A stretch of 64,000 bases of DNA from Pseudomonadota bacterium (GTDB lineage: Bacteria; Pseudomonadota; Gammaproteobacteria; UBA9339): contig JAJXWM010000007.1 of the NCBI GenBank assembly GCA_021781615.1, positions 1 through 64,000 of the forward strand, read 5' to 3'. The translations under genes and the position numbers were made by a program. Shown in pieces: positions 35,013 to 44,387 of this stretch. How positions within the stretch are numbered: the stretch's first letter is position 1; every line of letters starts with the position of its first letter. The notes beneath the pieces are model-generated. The model had not been told where the DNA came from. It saw only the letters and a list, made by a program, of their open reading frames with translations, and did no database searches.

Positions 35013-36488
35013 TTATTTTTTCATCGCTTCAAAAAATATTTCATTAGTTTTGGTTGTCTTCAAACGATCAATGAGGAACTCAGCAGCGGCAACCTCATCC
35101 ATTGGGTGAAGAATTTTACGTAGAATCCACATTTTTTGCAGCTCATCTGCTGGTACAGTAAGTTCTTCACGACGAGTGCCGGAGCGGTTAATGTCGATCG
35201 AGGGGAAGACTCTCTTTTCAGCAATGCGGCGATCAAGGTGGATTTCCATATTACCGGTACCTTTAAATTCTTCATAAATAACCTCATCCATTTTGGAACC
35301 GGTATCAACCAATGCGGTTGCAATAATCGTTAAACTGCCGCCTTCTTCGATATTACGTGCAGCGCCGAAAAATCGCTTTGGGCGTTGTAGAGCATTAGCA
35401 TCGACACCGCCAGATAATACTTTTCCGGAGGCAGGACTTACGGTGTTATAGGCACGAGCAAGGCGGGTTACGGAATCTAATAATATAACCACATCTTTTT
35501 TGTGTTCAACTAAGCGTTTAGCCTTTTCTAAGACCATTTCTGCGACTTGAACGTGTCTGGTTGCTGGTTCGTCGAAAGTACTGGCCACCACTTCGCCTCT
35601 AACTGAACGAGTCATGTCGGTAACCTCTTCAGGGCGTTCGTCGATTAGTAATACTATTAAATAACATTCAGGATGATTAGCGGTAATTGAGTGAGCAATG
35701 TTTTGTAGCATAATTGTTTTACCAGCTTTTGGTGGTGAGACAATTAAACCGCGTTGACCTTTTCCTACTGGAGCAACGAGATCAATAATTCTGGCGGTAA
35801 TATCTTCTGAGCAACCATTGCCCCGTTCCATGACAATTCGTTTATTGGCAAAAAGTGGAGTTAAGTTTTCAAACAAGATCTTATGAGTGGTGTTTTCTGG
35901 ATCATCGTAGTTGATTTTATCTACTTGGAGTAGAGCAAAATATCGTTCACTGTCTTTCGGCGGTCTGATTTTTCCAGATATGCTATCACCCGTGCGTAAG
36001 TTAAACCGTCTAATTTGACTTGGTGATACGTAAATGTCATCAGGTCCGGCCAAATAAGAGCTATCAGATGATCGTAAAAATCCAAATCCGTCTGGTAGTA
36101 TTTCTAATACGCCATCACCAAAAATATCTTTATTGTTTTGCGCGTGAGCTTTTAAAATCGCAAAAATCATATCTTGTTTACGCATGCGGGTGATACTTTC
36201 TATCCCTAATTCATGCGCCAAATCCATTAACTCATTGGGAGTTTTGGTTTTGAGTTCAGTTAGGCTGGTGATTTTAATCTCGGATAAAATTTTCTTTTTA
36301 CGCTCATCTGATTTTGCTTTAGAGGCGCGAGATATTGTAGAAGTCTCTTCGCCGGATGTTTGATCATCGATACCTGTATCTGTGTTTACAGGTAGAGGTG
36401 GAGCTGGAGGTGGCGCGACGGTAATAGCGCTCTTCTTTTTGGTAATAATAGTTGTTACAGCTGGAGAATTAGTGCTTTTTTCTGGCAT
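35013..36488 (-). CDS. rho: Transcription termination factor Rho, N-terminally extended
   Basis: 491 residues from ATG 36488 (MPEKSTNS...), chosen because the next in-frame ATG upstream (36596) only adds an unrelated 36-residue stretch; no clear Shine-Dalgarno. Standard Rho begins near residue 70 ([25 protein letters not shown]), followed by the RNA-binding fold ([10 protein letters not shown]), Walker [20 protein letters not shown] and [21 protein letters not shown]. The first 70 residues are a Pro/Thr/Lys-rich extension absent from E. coli Rho (419 aa). In many gammaproteobacteria trxA is directly upstream; here an amidase gene separates them. Confidence 0.95.
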   Translation of the reverse strand: MPEKSTNSPAVTTIITKKKSAITVAPPPAPPLPVNTDTGIDDQTSGEETSTISRASKAKSDERKKKILSEIKITSLTELKTKTPNELMDLAHELGIESITRMRKQDMIFAILKAHAQNNKDIFGDGVLEILPDGFGFLRSSDSSYLAGPDDIYVSPSQIRRFNLRTGDSISGKIRPPKDSERYFALLQVDKINYDDPENTTHKILFENLTPLFANKRIVMERGNGCSEDITARIIDLVAPVGKGQRGLIVSPPKAGKTIMLQNIAHSITANHPECYLIVLLIDERPEEVTDMTRSVRGEVVASTFDEPATRHVQVAEMVLEKAKRLVEHKKDVVILLDSVTRLARAYNTVSPASGKVLSGGVDANALQRPKRFFGAARNIEEGGSLTIIATALVDTGSKMDEVIYEEFKGTGNMEIHLDRRIAEKRVFPSIDINRSGTRREELTVPADELQKMWILRKILHPMDEVAAAEFLIDRLKTTKTNEIFFEAMKK

Positions 36489-36665
36489 ATTTTTTATGGA
36501 TTTAATAGTTAATAAATAATAAATGGACTTTTTATAAAATTCCGGAACTTGTTGGTAACTAGGAAAACTACCCTGTTTCTCTAAAACTAAAATCAAAACA
36601 TTAAACTAAATATTGATCATGATTTGCGATCGATTATAGTGCCGATTTTTACTTCGTCAAGTTTT

Positions 36666-37859
36666 TTATTTTTCCCTAATGATGGAAGTGAAATTTTCTA
36701 CTACTTTTTTTGCTTCGTCTGAAAGAACATTATTTCTTGATAATGCTTCAATCATTCGGCGTGAGTAATCGGTATTATCTACTGTTTTTACTATAGATTT
36801 AAGGCATTTTAAGATTGTAAGTTGTGTATCTTTATCTAATTCCCCAGCTTTATAGGAGGGGTCGTTTTCGAATTTGTCCTGCATATAGTGATACTGAAAG
36901 GCGCTGATAGTTGCGCTATCGTATAGTTTGTCGCTCATTTTTTCAGCGCCAGAGATAGCGATGCCAACTTTATTTAGATCTGCAGTATTTTCAATGAGTG
37001 AGGCAAAACCGGGGATAGGATATCCGATTATTTGAAGTAGGTGCATATAATCATCGAGAGTTAACCCGCTTGCCATCTCTTTGGTTATGGTTGCATCCTC
37101 TTCGGGCCAGAATCCAACACCGTACTCGTCGTACAGTTTTTTCCAGGGGAAGAGTGGGCCAGGGTCAACTTTTCTGCCACAAGAGCAATCGGAGTGGCCG
37201 ATAATATTCCATGGTTTTATATCATATTTTTCTGCTAGTTCTTGGAGTAATCCAGCTATTGATCTAATTTGTTCTGGAGGCCATGTTTCCCAATTTTTCC
37301 CGTCTGCTTGTTGCGGAGCCGATCGTTTTTCTTTCCATTTTGGATTGTTTACATCCCAGCCGGTATTGATTTGTTCTATACCTATTGAGTACCAGTTAAT
37401 GCCATATTTACCGCGCCAGAAAGATGGTCCAGCATGAAACGCTATGTTTTCTTCATCAATGTGTTTATAAATGGTTCCATCTTTATCGACAGTAAAGTGA
37501 GCAGAAACGCCGGCATCATAAAAGCTATTTATTGTTTGTCCCATAGTGGTTGTAACCGCATAATGGACAACAATAAATGATGGTGGAAAAAACTCTGCTG
37601 GTTTGTACATTGCCTGGAATCTTTTATCCAGTTCTGCTTTGGTCAATTTCGGGTTAGATTTTAGAAAGTCGGTGTTATTAGATTTTAATGTTTTGGTTTT
37701 ATCTATTGATATAGTTACTTTTGTTATTTTATTGGTATCGTATTTTTCTATATTGCACTGTTGGATGGTGGTGTCGCATGATTCACTGCACCATCCTACG
37801 TTGGATAGTCCCATCAGAGCGATAACGAATAAGACTATTTTAATGCTATGTTTAGACAT
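36666..37859 (-). CDS. Exported N-acetylmuramoyl-L-alanine amidase (Amidase_2/PGRP)
   Basis: 397 residues with a signal peptide (VLFVIALMGLSNVGWC). The amidase domain spans about 85-250; the zinc ligands of this family are His99 (FIVVHY), His222 (IIGHSD) and Asp232 (KVDPGPLFPW). SIGIEQINTG carries the usual catalytic region. The remaining 150 residues include a possible peptidoglycan-binding helical part (LTLDDYMHLLQIIGYP). It would cleave the stem peptide from murein in the periplasm, as AmiD does, either for recycling or against host or competitor wall fragments. It starts 8 bp after the trxA stop and precedes rho, an unusual place. Confidence 0.85.
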   Translation of the reverse strand: MSKHSIKIVLFVIALMGLSNVGWCSESCDTTIQQCNIEKYDTNKITKVTISIDKTKTLKSNNTDFLKSNPKLTKAELDKRFQAMYKPAEFFPPSFIVVHYAVTTTMGQTINSFYDAGVSAHFTVDKDGTIYKHIDEENIAFHAGPSFWRGKYGINWYSIGIEQINTGWDVNNPKWKEKRSAPQQADGKNWETWPPEQIRSIAGLLQELAEKYDIKPWNIIGHSDCSCGRKVDPGPLFPWKKLYDEYGVGFWPEEDATITKEMASGLTLDDYMHLLQIIGYPIPGFASLIENTADLNKVGIAISGAEKMSDKLYDSATISAFQYHYMQDKFENDPSYKAGELDKDTQLTILKCLKSIVKTVDNTDYSRRMIEALSRNNVLSDEAKKVVENFTSIIREK

Positions 37860-37867
37860 CAGTAAGT

Positions 37868-38197
37868 TTACGTTAAATTAGTGTTGATAAAGTCAGTTAA
37901 CTGGGGTTTGGTGAGAGCTCCGGTTTTGCTGGCAATGATTTTACCATCTTTGAATATGATCAAAGTTGGGATGCCGCGAATATCGTGGGCAGCGGACGTT
38001 TTGCTGTTTTCATCGACATTTACTTTTGCCACCTTTATTTTGGTAGCAAACTCTTTAGCAATTGCTTCAATAGTGGGTGCTAACATTCTGCATGGACCAC
38101 ACCACGGCGCCCAAAAATCTACCAAAACAGGAGTAGTAGATTGTAATACCTCGGTGGCAAAGGAATCATCAGTAGCTATAATTATATTTTCACTCAT
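37868..38197 (-). CDS. trxA: Thioredoxin 1
   Basis: 109 residues with the WCGPC redox site at 32-36 and the family's VDENSKTSAAHDIRGIPTL cis-Pro region. AAGGAGA precedes the ATG. It is the general cytoplasmic disulfide reductant. The amidase gene starts 8 bp downstream, so the two are likely co-transcribed. Confidence 0.96.
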   Translation of the reverse strand: MSENIIIATDDSFATEVLQSTTPVLVDFWAPWCGPCRMLAPTIEAIAKEFATKIKVAKVNVDENSKTSAAHDIRGIPTLIIFKDGKIIASKTGALTKPQLTDFINTNLT

Positions 38198-38320
38198 ATT
38201 TTATCTCCTTTGAAAAAGGGATGGAATAATAATCAGTATTTCACCTGATTATTGAGCAAAATGCAATATATATGTGGTTTTACGTTCTCACTACGGTTTT
38301 GAATCACGTTTTTATGATTA

Positions 38321-38617
38321 TTATTTGAACAAGGTTAGGACGTCTTTTTTGGGAGACGAGATTAGAACCGATTTGTATTTATTGGTAGTTCCTTTAGTGA
38401 TCGTCACTTGCTTTTGTGATACGCCAAAGCATTTGGCAAGAAATTTTGTAAGGTGGGCGTTTGCTTTGCCTGCTTCTGGGGTGGCAGTGATCGATATTTT
38501 TAGACGATTATTGTGTTCGCCGATGATAGCATCTTTTGACGCTTTAGTTTGGATCTGCAATTCTAATAATAGATCATCTTCGTTCCAGCGGTAGAATTTT
38601 TCTATCATAACGGCCAT
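38321..38617 (-). CDS. yggU: DUF167/YggU family protein
   Basis: 98 residues. Typical family features: LELQIQTKASKDAIIGEHNNRLKISITATPEAGKANAHLTKFLAK and a C-terminal VTITKGTTNKYKSVLI strand pair. The family is conserved and small, of unknown function, often near yggS/yggT. An internal ATG (M4) is an alternative start. It is divergent from rpoH. Confidence 0.85.
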   Translation of the reverse strand: MAVMIEKFYRWNEDDLLLELQIQTKASKDAIIGEHNNRLKISITATPEAGKANAHLTKFLAKCFGVSQKQVTITKGTTNKYKSVLISSPKKDVLTLFK

Positions 38618-38650
38618 CTATTTGATTATAATTATTTTTTTACCATAAAA

Positions 38651-38685
38651 AATTCTAGCACTCTGGGTATAAGAGTGCTAGAATT
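38651..38685 (+). promoter_or_regulatory. CIRCE operator (HrcA site) before rpoH
   Basis: A perfect 13-bp inverted repeat AATTCTAGCACTC / GAGTGCTAGAATT separated by exactly nine bases (38664-38672). The inner 8 bases and spacing equal the CIRCE consensus TTAGCACTC-N9-GAGTGCTAA. It ends 5 bases before the rpoH ATG, and a TATAAT at 38627-38632 upstream would place it in the mRNA leader, the usual CIRCE location. Confidence 0.88.
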
Positions 38686-38690
38686 ACTGC

Positions 38691-39569
38691 ATGAACGATT
38701 TAAAAATAAACGGCGTAGGCCATAGCGCCCAGGCGTTAGCTTTTGCTCCATCAATAGGGAGTATAGATGCGTATATTTATTGGGTCAACCAGATCCCAAT
38801 GTTGACTGCTGCCGAAGAGTTAGATTTAGCCACCAAGTTTCAACAAGATGGTGATCTTGAAGCTGCGCGTAGATTGGTTTTATCACATCTACGTTTTGTT
38901 GTTCATGTAGCTAAAAAGTATCTTGGTTATGGCTTACCTAAAGCTGATCTTATTCAAGAAGGCACTATTGGTTTAATGAAAGCGGTTAAACGGTTTGATC
39001 CTAAAGTGGGAGTGCGTTTAGTATCATTTGCCGTTCATTGGATCAAGGCTGAGATTCATGAATTTGTATTGCGTAATTGGCGAATTGTAAAGATTGCAAC
39101 CACCAAAGCGCAGCGGAAATTGTTTTTTAATATACGAAGTGCTTCCAAAAAACTAAATTGGTTTAGCAGTGATGAGATAGCAAATATTGCTAACGAATTA
39201 AAGGTTGATTCTAAAGAGGTGCGAGCCATGGAAATTAGGATGAGTAGTCCTGATCTTTCTTTTGATGGCTATAGTAATGACGATGCCGAAAGTGATGATG
39301 ACGTAAGGAATCCGGCATACTATTTAGTAGCCGATACCCAAAATCCTGTTGATGAAATTGCTGACTCTGAGTTTGATGATATTAAAAACGCGCGTTTAAC
39401 TGAAGTTTTATCTAGTCTTGATGAGCGTAGTCGTGAGATTTTAGAAGCGCGTTGGCTATCTGAAAATAAAGCTACTCTGCATGAACTTGCGGCAAAATAT
39501 AATATTTCGGCTGAGCGCGTGCGTCAGATAGAAGAGGGCGCAATTAAGAAGATGAAAAAAGAGTGGTAG
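38691..39569 (+). CDS. rpoH: Heat-shock sigma factor RpoH (sigma-32)
   Basis: 292 residues (E. coli 284). Region 2 LSHLRFVVHVAKKYLGYGLPKADLIQEGTIGLMKAVKRFDP is nearly the E. coli sequence, followed by SFAVHWIKAEIHEFVLRNWRIVKIATTKAQRKLFFN (RpoH box) and region 4 ELAAKYNISAERVRQIEEGAIKKM. It directs transcription of chaperone and protease genes. The start is 5 bases after a CIRCE palindrome, which leaves no ordinary Shine-Dalgarno except GAGTG inside the right arm; folding of the palindrome could also mask ribosome entry. Confidence 0.96.
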   Translation: MNDLKINGVGHSAQALAFAPSIGSIDAYIYWVNQIPMLTAAEELDLATKFQQDGDLEAARRLVLSHLRFVVHVAKKYLGYGLPKADLIQEGTIGLMKAVKRFDPKVGVRLVSFAVHWIKAEIHEFVLRNWRIVKIATTKAQRKLFFNIRSASKKLNWFSSDEIANIANELKVDSKEVRAMEIRMSSPDLSFDGYSNDDAESDDDVRNPAYYLVADTQNPVDEIADSEFDDIKNARLTEVLSSLDERSREILEARWLSENKATLHELAAKYNISAERVRQIEEGAIKKMKKEW

Positions 39570-39691
39570 ATAGAAGGATTTAATTTTATCAGTAGACCTG
39601 CGAAATTCACAAATTGATAATTATTTAGTACGATATAACAGTTTGATGGGTTTGTATTTTAGAAGATACCACGTTTTCGTCATGGAGTGAT

Positions 39692-40336
39692 TTAATTAGT
39701 AAACGATCGTTGCCAAGCGCGATAAGCTTGGCCGAGAGAATCGGTTTTAGTATCCCAAGCTGGATGTTTTAGTCCAGCTCTTGCTTCGATGGCGAGTGGT
39801 GATGCGTTATATTCAATGGTTGCTGATGTAAGATCATTGTTTTCGTTGGTGGTTACGGTTAGCGAACCGCCATTACAATGCCAACCATAACTTTCTGTTT
39901 TGCTGCTTTTTTTATACCCGGGCGGCCCAAGCTGACTTTGGATTTTGTCAATACTCCAGATTGAAGTGGCTGACTTCAGTCCACTGTAAATGAGCTCCAT
40001 TTTTTTAGAGGTTGCGCTTCCATCATTATTGCCAGAGAGCATTTTATCAGCAATGTTATCACCATTTACGGTAACTAGTAGGATGCGATCTTTATGGATC
40101 CAAGAGTAGGAGGTGGTAGTAGAAGCAACTTCTGCGCTTTCCGCACCCAAGAGGGATTGCAGTTTGTCTAAGTTAAATGGCGCTTTGGCATTAGTTTCTG
40201 CTAAAGCTAGCTGTAGCGCTATTTGGTCGAAGGTTTCGCAGCGATTTTTAGGGGTACTCGCGGCAAAAGCAACCTGCGGATCACTTAAAACTAGTAACAT
40301 CATGGCAAAGAAAATGCTTTTGGTTTTTAGCAGCAC
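39692..40336 (-). CDS. Exported protein with two SmpA-like repeats
   Basis: 214 residues. GTG start (40336) four bases downstream of the secB coding end; it gives a full signal peptide (IFFAMMLLVLSDPQVAFA), whereas the next ATG would truncate it. Two similar modules follow: NLDKLQSLLGAES...YSWIHKDRILLVTVNGD near 55-95 and SIDKIQSQLGPPG...YGWHCNGGSLTVTTNEN near 125-165. The pattern (helix, LLG, then YxW and beta-strands) recalls BamE/SmpA-like small periplasmic domains. Function unknown. It follows secB on the same strand and may be part of that operon. Confidence 0.6.
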   Translation of the reverse strand: MLLKTKSIFFAMMLLVLSDPQVAFAASTPKNRCETFDQIALQLALAETNAKAPFNLDKLQSLLGAESAEVASTTTSYSWIHKDRILLVTVNGDNIADKMLSGNNDGSATSKKMELIYSGLKSATSIWSIDKIQSQLGPPGYKKSSKTESYGWHCNGGSLTVTTNENNDLTSATIEYNASPLAIEARAGLKHPAWDTKTDSLGQAYRAWQRSFTN

Positions 40337-40339
40337 AAA

Positions 40340-40786
40340 TTATTTTTTCTTTTGTTTCATTTGTTCTTCGTAGTAGGCATCAAAATTAACTGGTGCCAAA
40401 TATAATGGAGGAAAGCTGCCGCGTGAGATGGTTTCTGAAATCAATTCGCGCGCATAAGGGAACAAAATGTTTGGGCAAAAACTACCAAGCATTGGATCAA
40501 GTTGTTCTTGCGTGAACCCTTTGAGGGTAAAAATACCGGCTTGTTTAATCTCAACGAGAAACGCCACTTTGTCTTGAAGCTTAACTGTGACTGTAATATG
40601 TAAAATTGATTCAAAGGAATCATCAGATATTTTCTTAGATTCTGTCTGTAAATTCAAGTCGACATGTGGTGTCCACTCAGCATGAAAAACTTCCGGGGTG
40701 TTCGGTGTTTCATATGAGATATCTTTGATATAAATACGTTGAATGGCAAATTCATGTTGTGAAGATGGTTGATTTTGTTGGGTCAT
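40340..40786 (-). CDS. secB: Protein-export chaperone SecB
   Basis: 148 residues. FAIQRIYIKDISYETPN, LHITVTVKLQDKVAFLVEIKQAGIF, LGSFCPNILFPYARELISETISRGSFPPLYLAPVNFDAYY are characteristic. It is a tetrameric chaperone that keeps preproteins unfolded and hands them to SecA. The rhodanese gene upstream gives the YibN-SecB linkage common in gammaproteobacteria; the intervening glutaredoxin (grxC) is absent. Confidence 0.96.
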   Translation of the reverse strand: MTQQNQPSSQHEFAIQRIYIKDISYETPNTPEVFHAEWTPHVDLNLQTESKKISDDSFESILHITVTVKLQDKVAFLVEIKQAGIFTLKGFTQEQLDPMLGSFCPNILFPYARELISETISRGSFPPLYLAPVNFDAYYEEQMKQKKK

Positions 40787-40802
40787 ATGATTAGCTTGCC
40801 TC

Positions 40803-41249
40803 CTAGTTATGAGTATGTGTTGATGTTTTGCTTAAAGGTAATTGTGCGTCTTGCCAAGAATTTGGGCCGCCGGCTAAGATATAAACTTTAGTAAAGCCAG
40901 CTTTTTGCAATTTAGAACCGACAGCTACTGCCCCGGAATCTTGATCGTCTACTAAGATGAGGGGGCGGTCTTTGTGTGGTTCTAGTTTTTTTAGGTCCTG
41001 GTCGATTTCAGCGCGAACGATACTTATAGAGCCAAGAATGTGACCGCCGGCAAATGCTGCTTTACTGCGAAGATCTATTGCCAAGGCGTTTTCTCGGTTA
41101 AGCATTAAGACCGCGCTTTTTGCCAGCACCCTCGGTATTCCTGACAGCTTATTTTTTATTTCTTCGAAAATTAATATTCCTAAGATTGTGATGAATGAAG
41201 TGCATAGCATCCAATGATCTTGGGTAAATTGGAGAATTTGTTGTGTCAT
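40803..41249 (-). CDS. YibN-like membrane-anchored rhodanese-domain protein
   Basis: 148 residues. N-terminal hydrophobic segment (WMLCTSFITILGILIF) then a rhodanese fold (ALAIDLRSKAAFAGGHILGSISI...RPLILVDDQDSGAVAVGSKLQKAGF...YILAGGPNSWQDAQLPL). The catalytic Cys of rhodaneses, expected in the ILV-x-C position, is Asp here, so sulfurtransferase activity is unlikely. E. coli YibN sits in the same place upstream of secB. Confidence 0.82.
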   Translation of the reverse strand: MTQQILQFTQDHWMLCTSFITILGILIFEEIKNKLSGIPRVLAKSAVLMLNRENALAIDLRSKAAFAGGHILGSISIVRAEIDQDLKKLEPHKDRPLILVDDQDSGAVAVGSKLQKAGFTKVYILAGGPNSWQDAQLPLSKTSTHTHN

Positions 41250-41469
41250 AAAAATTTAATTACTAAGTTTTAGTTGGGGCAAGTATATACGATTTAACAA
41301 CCTAAAATCTATCCTTTTAATTGTACCCGTCGTAAAATAAATTTATGTTGTGTCATCTACGCTACTTGCGTTCCTTATTGTCACGAGCAGCATGGCATTA
41401 AAAAAATTTTATTTTCCCAAGATTAGAGTTACAATGGCGCCACTTTAATTGAAATTTGTGAGATATGCC

Positions 41470-43020
41470 ATGACTAAATTAACACATCGTCCAATGATGC
41501 TCATGATTCTTGATGGTTGGGGATATCGTGAAGATACTGATGGTAATGCAATAGCAGCCGCCAAAAAGCCCAATTTCGACGAGTTATGGCAAAAGTATCC
41601 CCACGCTTTACTTTCAGCCTCGGGTTTAGATGTTGGTTTGCCTCGGGGTCAAATGGGTAACTCTGAAGTTGGACATTTGCATATTGGTGCTGCTCGCCCG
41701 GTTTTACAAGATCTCACTAAAATCGATCTTGCGATTGAAACCGGAGAATTTTTTAAAAATCAGGTTTTGAATAAAACAGTCGATGACGTTTTGGCCGCTG
41801 GAAGTTCTTTACATATTTTGGGTTTACTTTCTAATGGTGGAGTGCATAGCCGCAATACTCATATTGAGGCGATGGTGGAATTGGCGATCAAGAAGGGACT
41901 GAAAAATATTTATGTTCATGCTTTTCTCGATGGGCGTGATACGCCACCTAAATCTGCTTTAGAACCGATCCAATCAATGTTAAACAAGATGCAGCAATTG
42001 GGTGGTGGAAAAATTGCTTCTATTGGTGGTCGCTATTATGGGATGGATCGTGATAAGCGTTGGGAGCGGGTGCAGGTTGCTTATGATCTACTTGCTTTGG
42101 GTAAAACAGAGTTTCATGCTGAAAACGCAGTGAGCGCACTAGAGGCTGCATATGCTCGTGGTGAAACCGACGAGTTTGTTAAGCCCACCGCCATTCATCA
42201 AGGTGGGGAACAACCAGTTATTATTAAAGATAATGATGCGATTATTTTTATGAACTTTCGTTCCGATCGCAGTCGGGAAATTAGTTATGCTTTTACTGAT
42301 CCAGAATTTAGTGGTTTTAAACGAGAAGCTATTCCTAAGTTTATTAATTATGTCACCATGACTGAATATGCAGCAGACTTAAAGGCTCAAGTTGCTTATC
42401 CCAGCGATAATTTAACGCATATTTTTGGGGAGATAATTGCTGATAATGGTTTGACGCAGCTGAGAATTGCGGAAACTGAAAAATACGCGCATGTAACCTA
42501 TTTTGTTAATGGTGGTCGAGAACAACCATTTGCCAATGAGGATCGGATTTTAGTGCCATCCCCTAAAGTTGCTACTTATGATCTTAAGCCCGAAATGAGT
42601 GCGCTGGAGGTTACCGATAAATTGCTCGAAGCTTTGCGATCACAGAAATATGATGTGGTAATTTGCAATTATGCTAACTCGGACATGCTTGGTCATACCG
42701 GCAATCTTGCAGCGACAGTAAAAGCAATAGAGACTATTGATTCTTGCGTTGGGAGGGTAATTGAGGTATTACGAGAGATCGGTGGTGAAGTGGTTATTAT
42801 TGCTGATCATGGCAATGCTGAATTGATGATCGATCCTATCACCAGACAGCCATATACGGCGCATACTACCAATTTAGTCCCATTTGTCTATGTTGGTCGT
42901 CCAGCCACGGTAACGAAGGGTGAAGGAAAATTGACTGATGTCGCTCCAACGCTTTTATATCTTATGGGCATGGATAAGCCGCAGGAGATGACTGGTGAAA
43001 GTATGGTGGTATTAAAATAA
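41470..43020 (+). CDS. gpmI: Cofactor-independent phosphoglycerate mutase
   Basis: 516 residues from ATG 41470; a GTG at 41458 and TTG at 41449 are less likely because MTKLTHRPMMLMILDGWGYRE is the usual beginning. The phosphoserine site is NSEVGHLHIGAARPV; metal-binding stretches include DGRDTPPKSA, FRSDRSREI, NYANSDMLGHTG and IADHGNAE. It interconverts 2- and 3-phosphoglycerate with two Mn2+. A TACAAT at 41430 is a likely -10. Followed by envC and ctpA, the order found in many gammaproteobacteria. Confidence 0.96.
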   Translation: MTKLTHRPMMLMILDGWGYREDTDGNAIAAAKKPNFDELWQKYPHALLSASGLDVGLPRGQMGNSEVGHLHIGAARPVLQDLTKIDLAIETGEFFKNQVLNKTVDDVLAAGSSLHILGLLSNGGVHSRNTHIEAMVELAIKKGLKNIYVHAFLDGRDTPPKSALEPIQSMLNKMQQLGGGKIASIGGRYYGMDRDKRWERVQVAYDLLALGKTEFHAENAVSALEAAYARGETDEFVKPTAIHQGGEQPVIIKDNDAIIFMNFRSDRSREISYAFTDPEFSGFKREAIPKFINYVTMTEYAADLKAQVAYPSDNLTHIFGEIIADNGLTQLRIAETEKYAHVTYFVNGGREQPFANEDRILVPSPKVATYDLKPEMSALEVTDKLLEALRSQKYDVVICNYANSDMLGHTGNLAATVKAIETIDSCVGRVIEVLREIGGEVVIIADHGNAELMIDPITRQPYTAHTTNLVPFVYVGRPATVTKGEGKLTDVAPTLLYLMGMDKPQEMTGESMVVLK

Positions 43021-43022
43021 TA

Positions 43023-43147
43023 AAATTTATTCCACGCGGTCTTCGCGCGTGAACAAAGCAATGGGGGATTGCCAAGGGGGAGAGGCGCAGCTCTCCCCTT
43101 TGGACAAGCCCGTGGTTCATACCACGGGCGTAGTCAAAAAATTGATT
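43023..43147 (+). repeat. Family-A dispersed palindrome, full copy
   Basis: Three hairpins in order: CACGCG-GTCTTC-GCGCGTG, then AAGGGGGAGAGGCGCAGCTC..CCCCTTTGG, then GCCCGTGG-TTCAT-ACCACGGGC, ending GTAGTCAAAAAATTGATT. It lies between gpmI and envC. The first and third stems differ from the 57-kb copy but pair equally well. Confidence 0.85.
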
Positions 43148-43210
43148 GCGATACCCTGCGTAAAATAAGGACGCCTCGCCTAAATTTATTTTATGCAAGG
43201 GATAGAAACT

Positions 43211-44335
43211 ATGAAATTAAATTTGCATTCAGTGTATATAGTAATTTTCTGTGTCATCTCTTTATTTAGTAAGGTAGCCAATGCAGAAGGTGATAACGGT
43301 AAGCTTGATAAAGTGTTAAGCCAGATTACCAGTGTTAAGACCGATATTACGCAAAAGGAGCGGCAGCAGACTTCAGTTAAACAGCAGTTAAGTGCTCTCA
43401 AAAAGAAAATTGGTATTTTAGCAGCTGAGCTAAATAAAACAAACAGTAATCTTAAGCAGCAGAAAAATAGTTTATCAAAGTTAACCAAAGATCAAGCGCG
43501 CGAGCAAAGTAAATTAAAAGAGGCGCAAAATAGGCTACTATCGCAGATTGATTTGGCTTACCAGCTTGAGCATAAAAACTATTTTAAAGTCATTTTAAGG
43601 AGCGAAAGAAAAATAACCCCGAGGCTTCTTTTATCTTATCATAAGTATATTTTTATTGCGCGGTTGCATGAGATGCATAATATTAAGAAAGCTTTGGAGC
43701 GGTTAGAAAAAAACCGGCTGGAAATTAAGCAGCAAACGCAGAAATTAGAGAAATTAGAGAAAAAACAAGTAGAGCAGAAGGTGGAACTAGAAGCAGCAAA
43801 AAGAGAGCGCAATCAGGTGTTGGATTCATTAAAAAACCGGATTGCTGAACAAAATAAAAGATTAAAACAACTCTTGACTGCCAAGAGAAAATTAGAAAAT
43901 TTGGTTAGTACACTTGTGCCGCATAAGTTTGCAATGTCTTCGGAATTAAAGACTAAGTTTTGTAGAAAATTTGTTTGGCCCACCAAAGGTGAGGTTGCGG
44001 TCCATTTTGGCAGTCCGATTGAGCAGAGCTCTTGGAAGTGGAGCGGGGTGATTATCAAAGCTACTGAAGGGCAGGATGTTCAAGCAACTTCTGCGGGTAA
44101 AGTAGTATATGCTGATCGTTTGGCTGGCTATGGCTTACTCTTGATTATTGATCATGGAAATGGTTATATGAGCCTTTATGGCCATAATAAGGGGTTTAGT
44201 AAGAAGCTACACGAACCAGTGGCGGCCGGCGAAGTGGTTGCTACTGTTGGTAAAAGTGATAGCGAAGAAGCTGGGCTTTATTTTGCAATTCGGTATAATG
44301 GCAAACCAATGGATCCAGAGAGGTGGTGTCGATAA
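43211..44335 (+). CDS. envC: Murein hydrolase activator EnvC
   Basis: 374 residues from ATG 43211 (AGGGATAG upstream; another in-frame ATG lies at 43193). Signal peptide ending NANA-type (SKVANA), long coiled-coil over residues 25-235 rich in Gln/Lys/Glu, and a C-terminal LytM domain (KGEVAVHFGSPIE, DHGNGYMSLYGHN, LYFAIRYNGKPMDPERW). The zinc ligands of active LytM enzymes (HxG.D) are replaced by WSGVI, as expected for a degenerate activator. It should recruit and switch on AmiA/B-type amidases at the division septum. A ctpA protease follows after 52 bp. Confidence 0.9.
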   Translation: MKLNLHSVYIVIFCVISLFSKVANAEGDNGKLDKVLSQITSVKTDITQKERQQTSVKQQLSALKKKIGILAAELNKTNSNLKQQKNSLSKLTKDQAREQSKLKEAQNRLLSQIDLAYQLEHKNYFKVILRSERKITPRLLLSYHKYIFIARLHEMHNIKKALERLEKNRLEIKQQTQKLEKLEKKQVEQKVELEAAKRERNQVLDSLKNRIAEQNKRLKQLLTAKRKLENLVSTLVPHKFAMSSELKTKFCRKFVWPTKGEVAVHFGSPIEQSSWKWSGVIIKATEGQDVQATSAGKVVYADRLAGYGLLLIIDHGNGYMSLYGHNKGFSKKLHEPVAAGEVVATVGKSDSEEAGLYFAIRYNGKPMDPERWCR

Positions 44336-44387
44336 TCTCTGATCTGGAAGTGAGATAATAATGGATCTATTTTAAAAGGATAATTTT

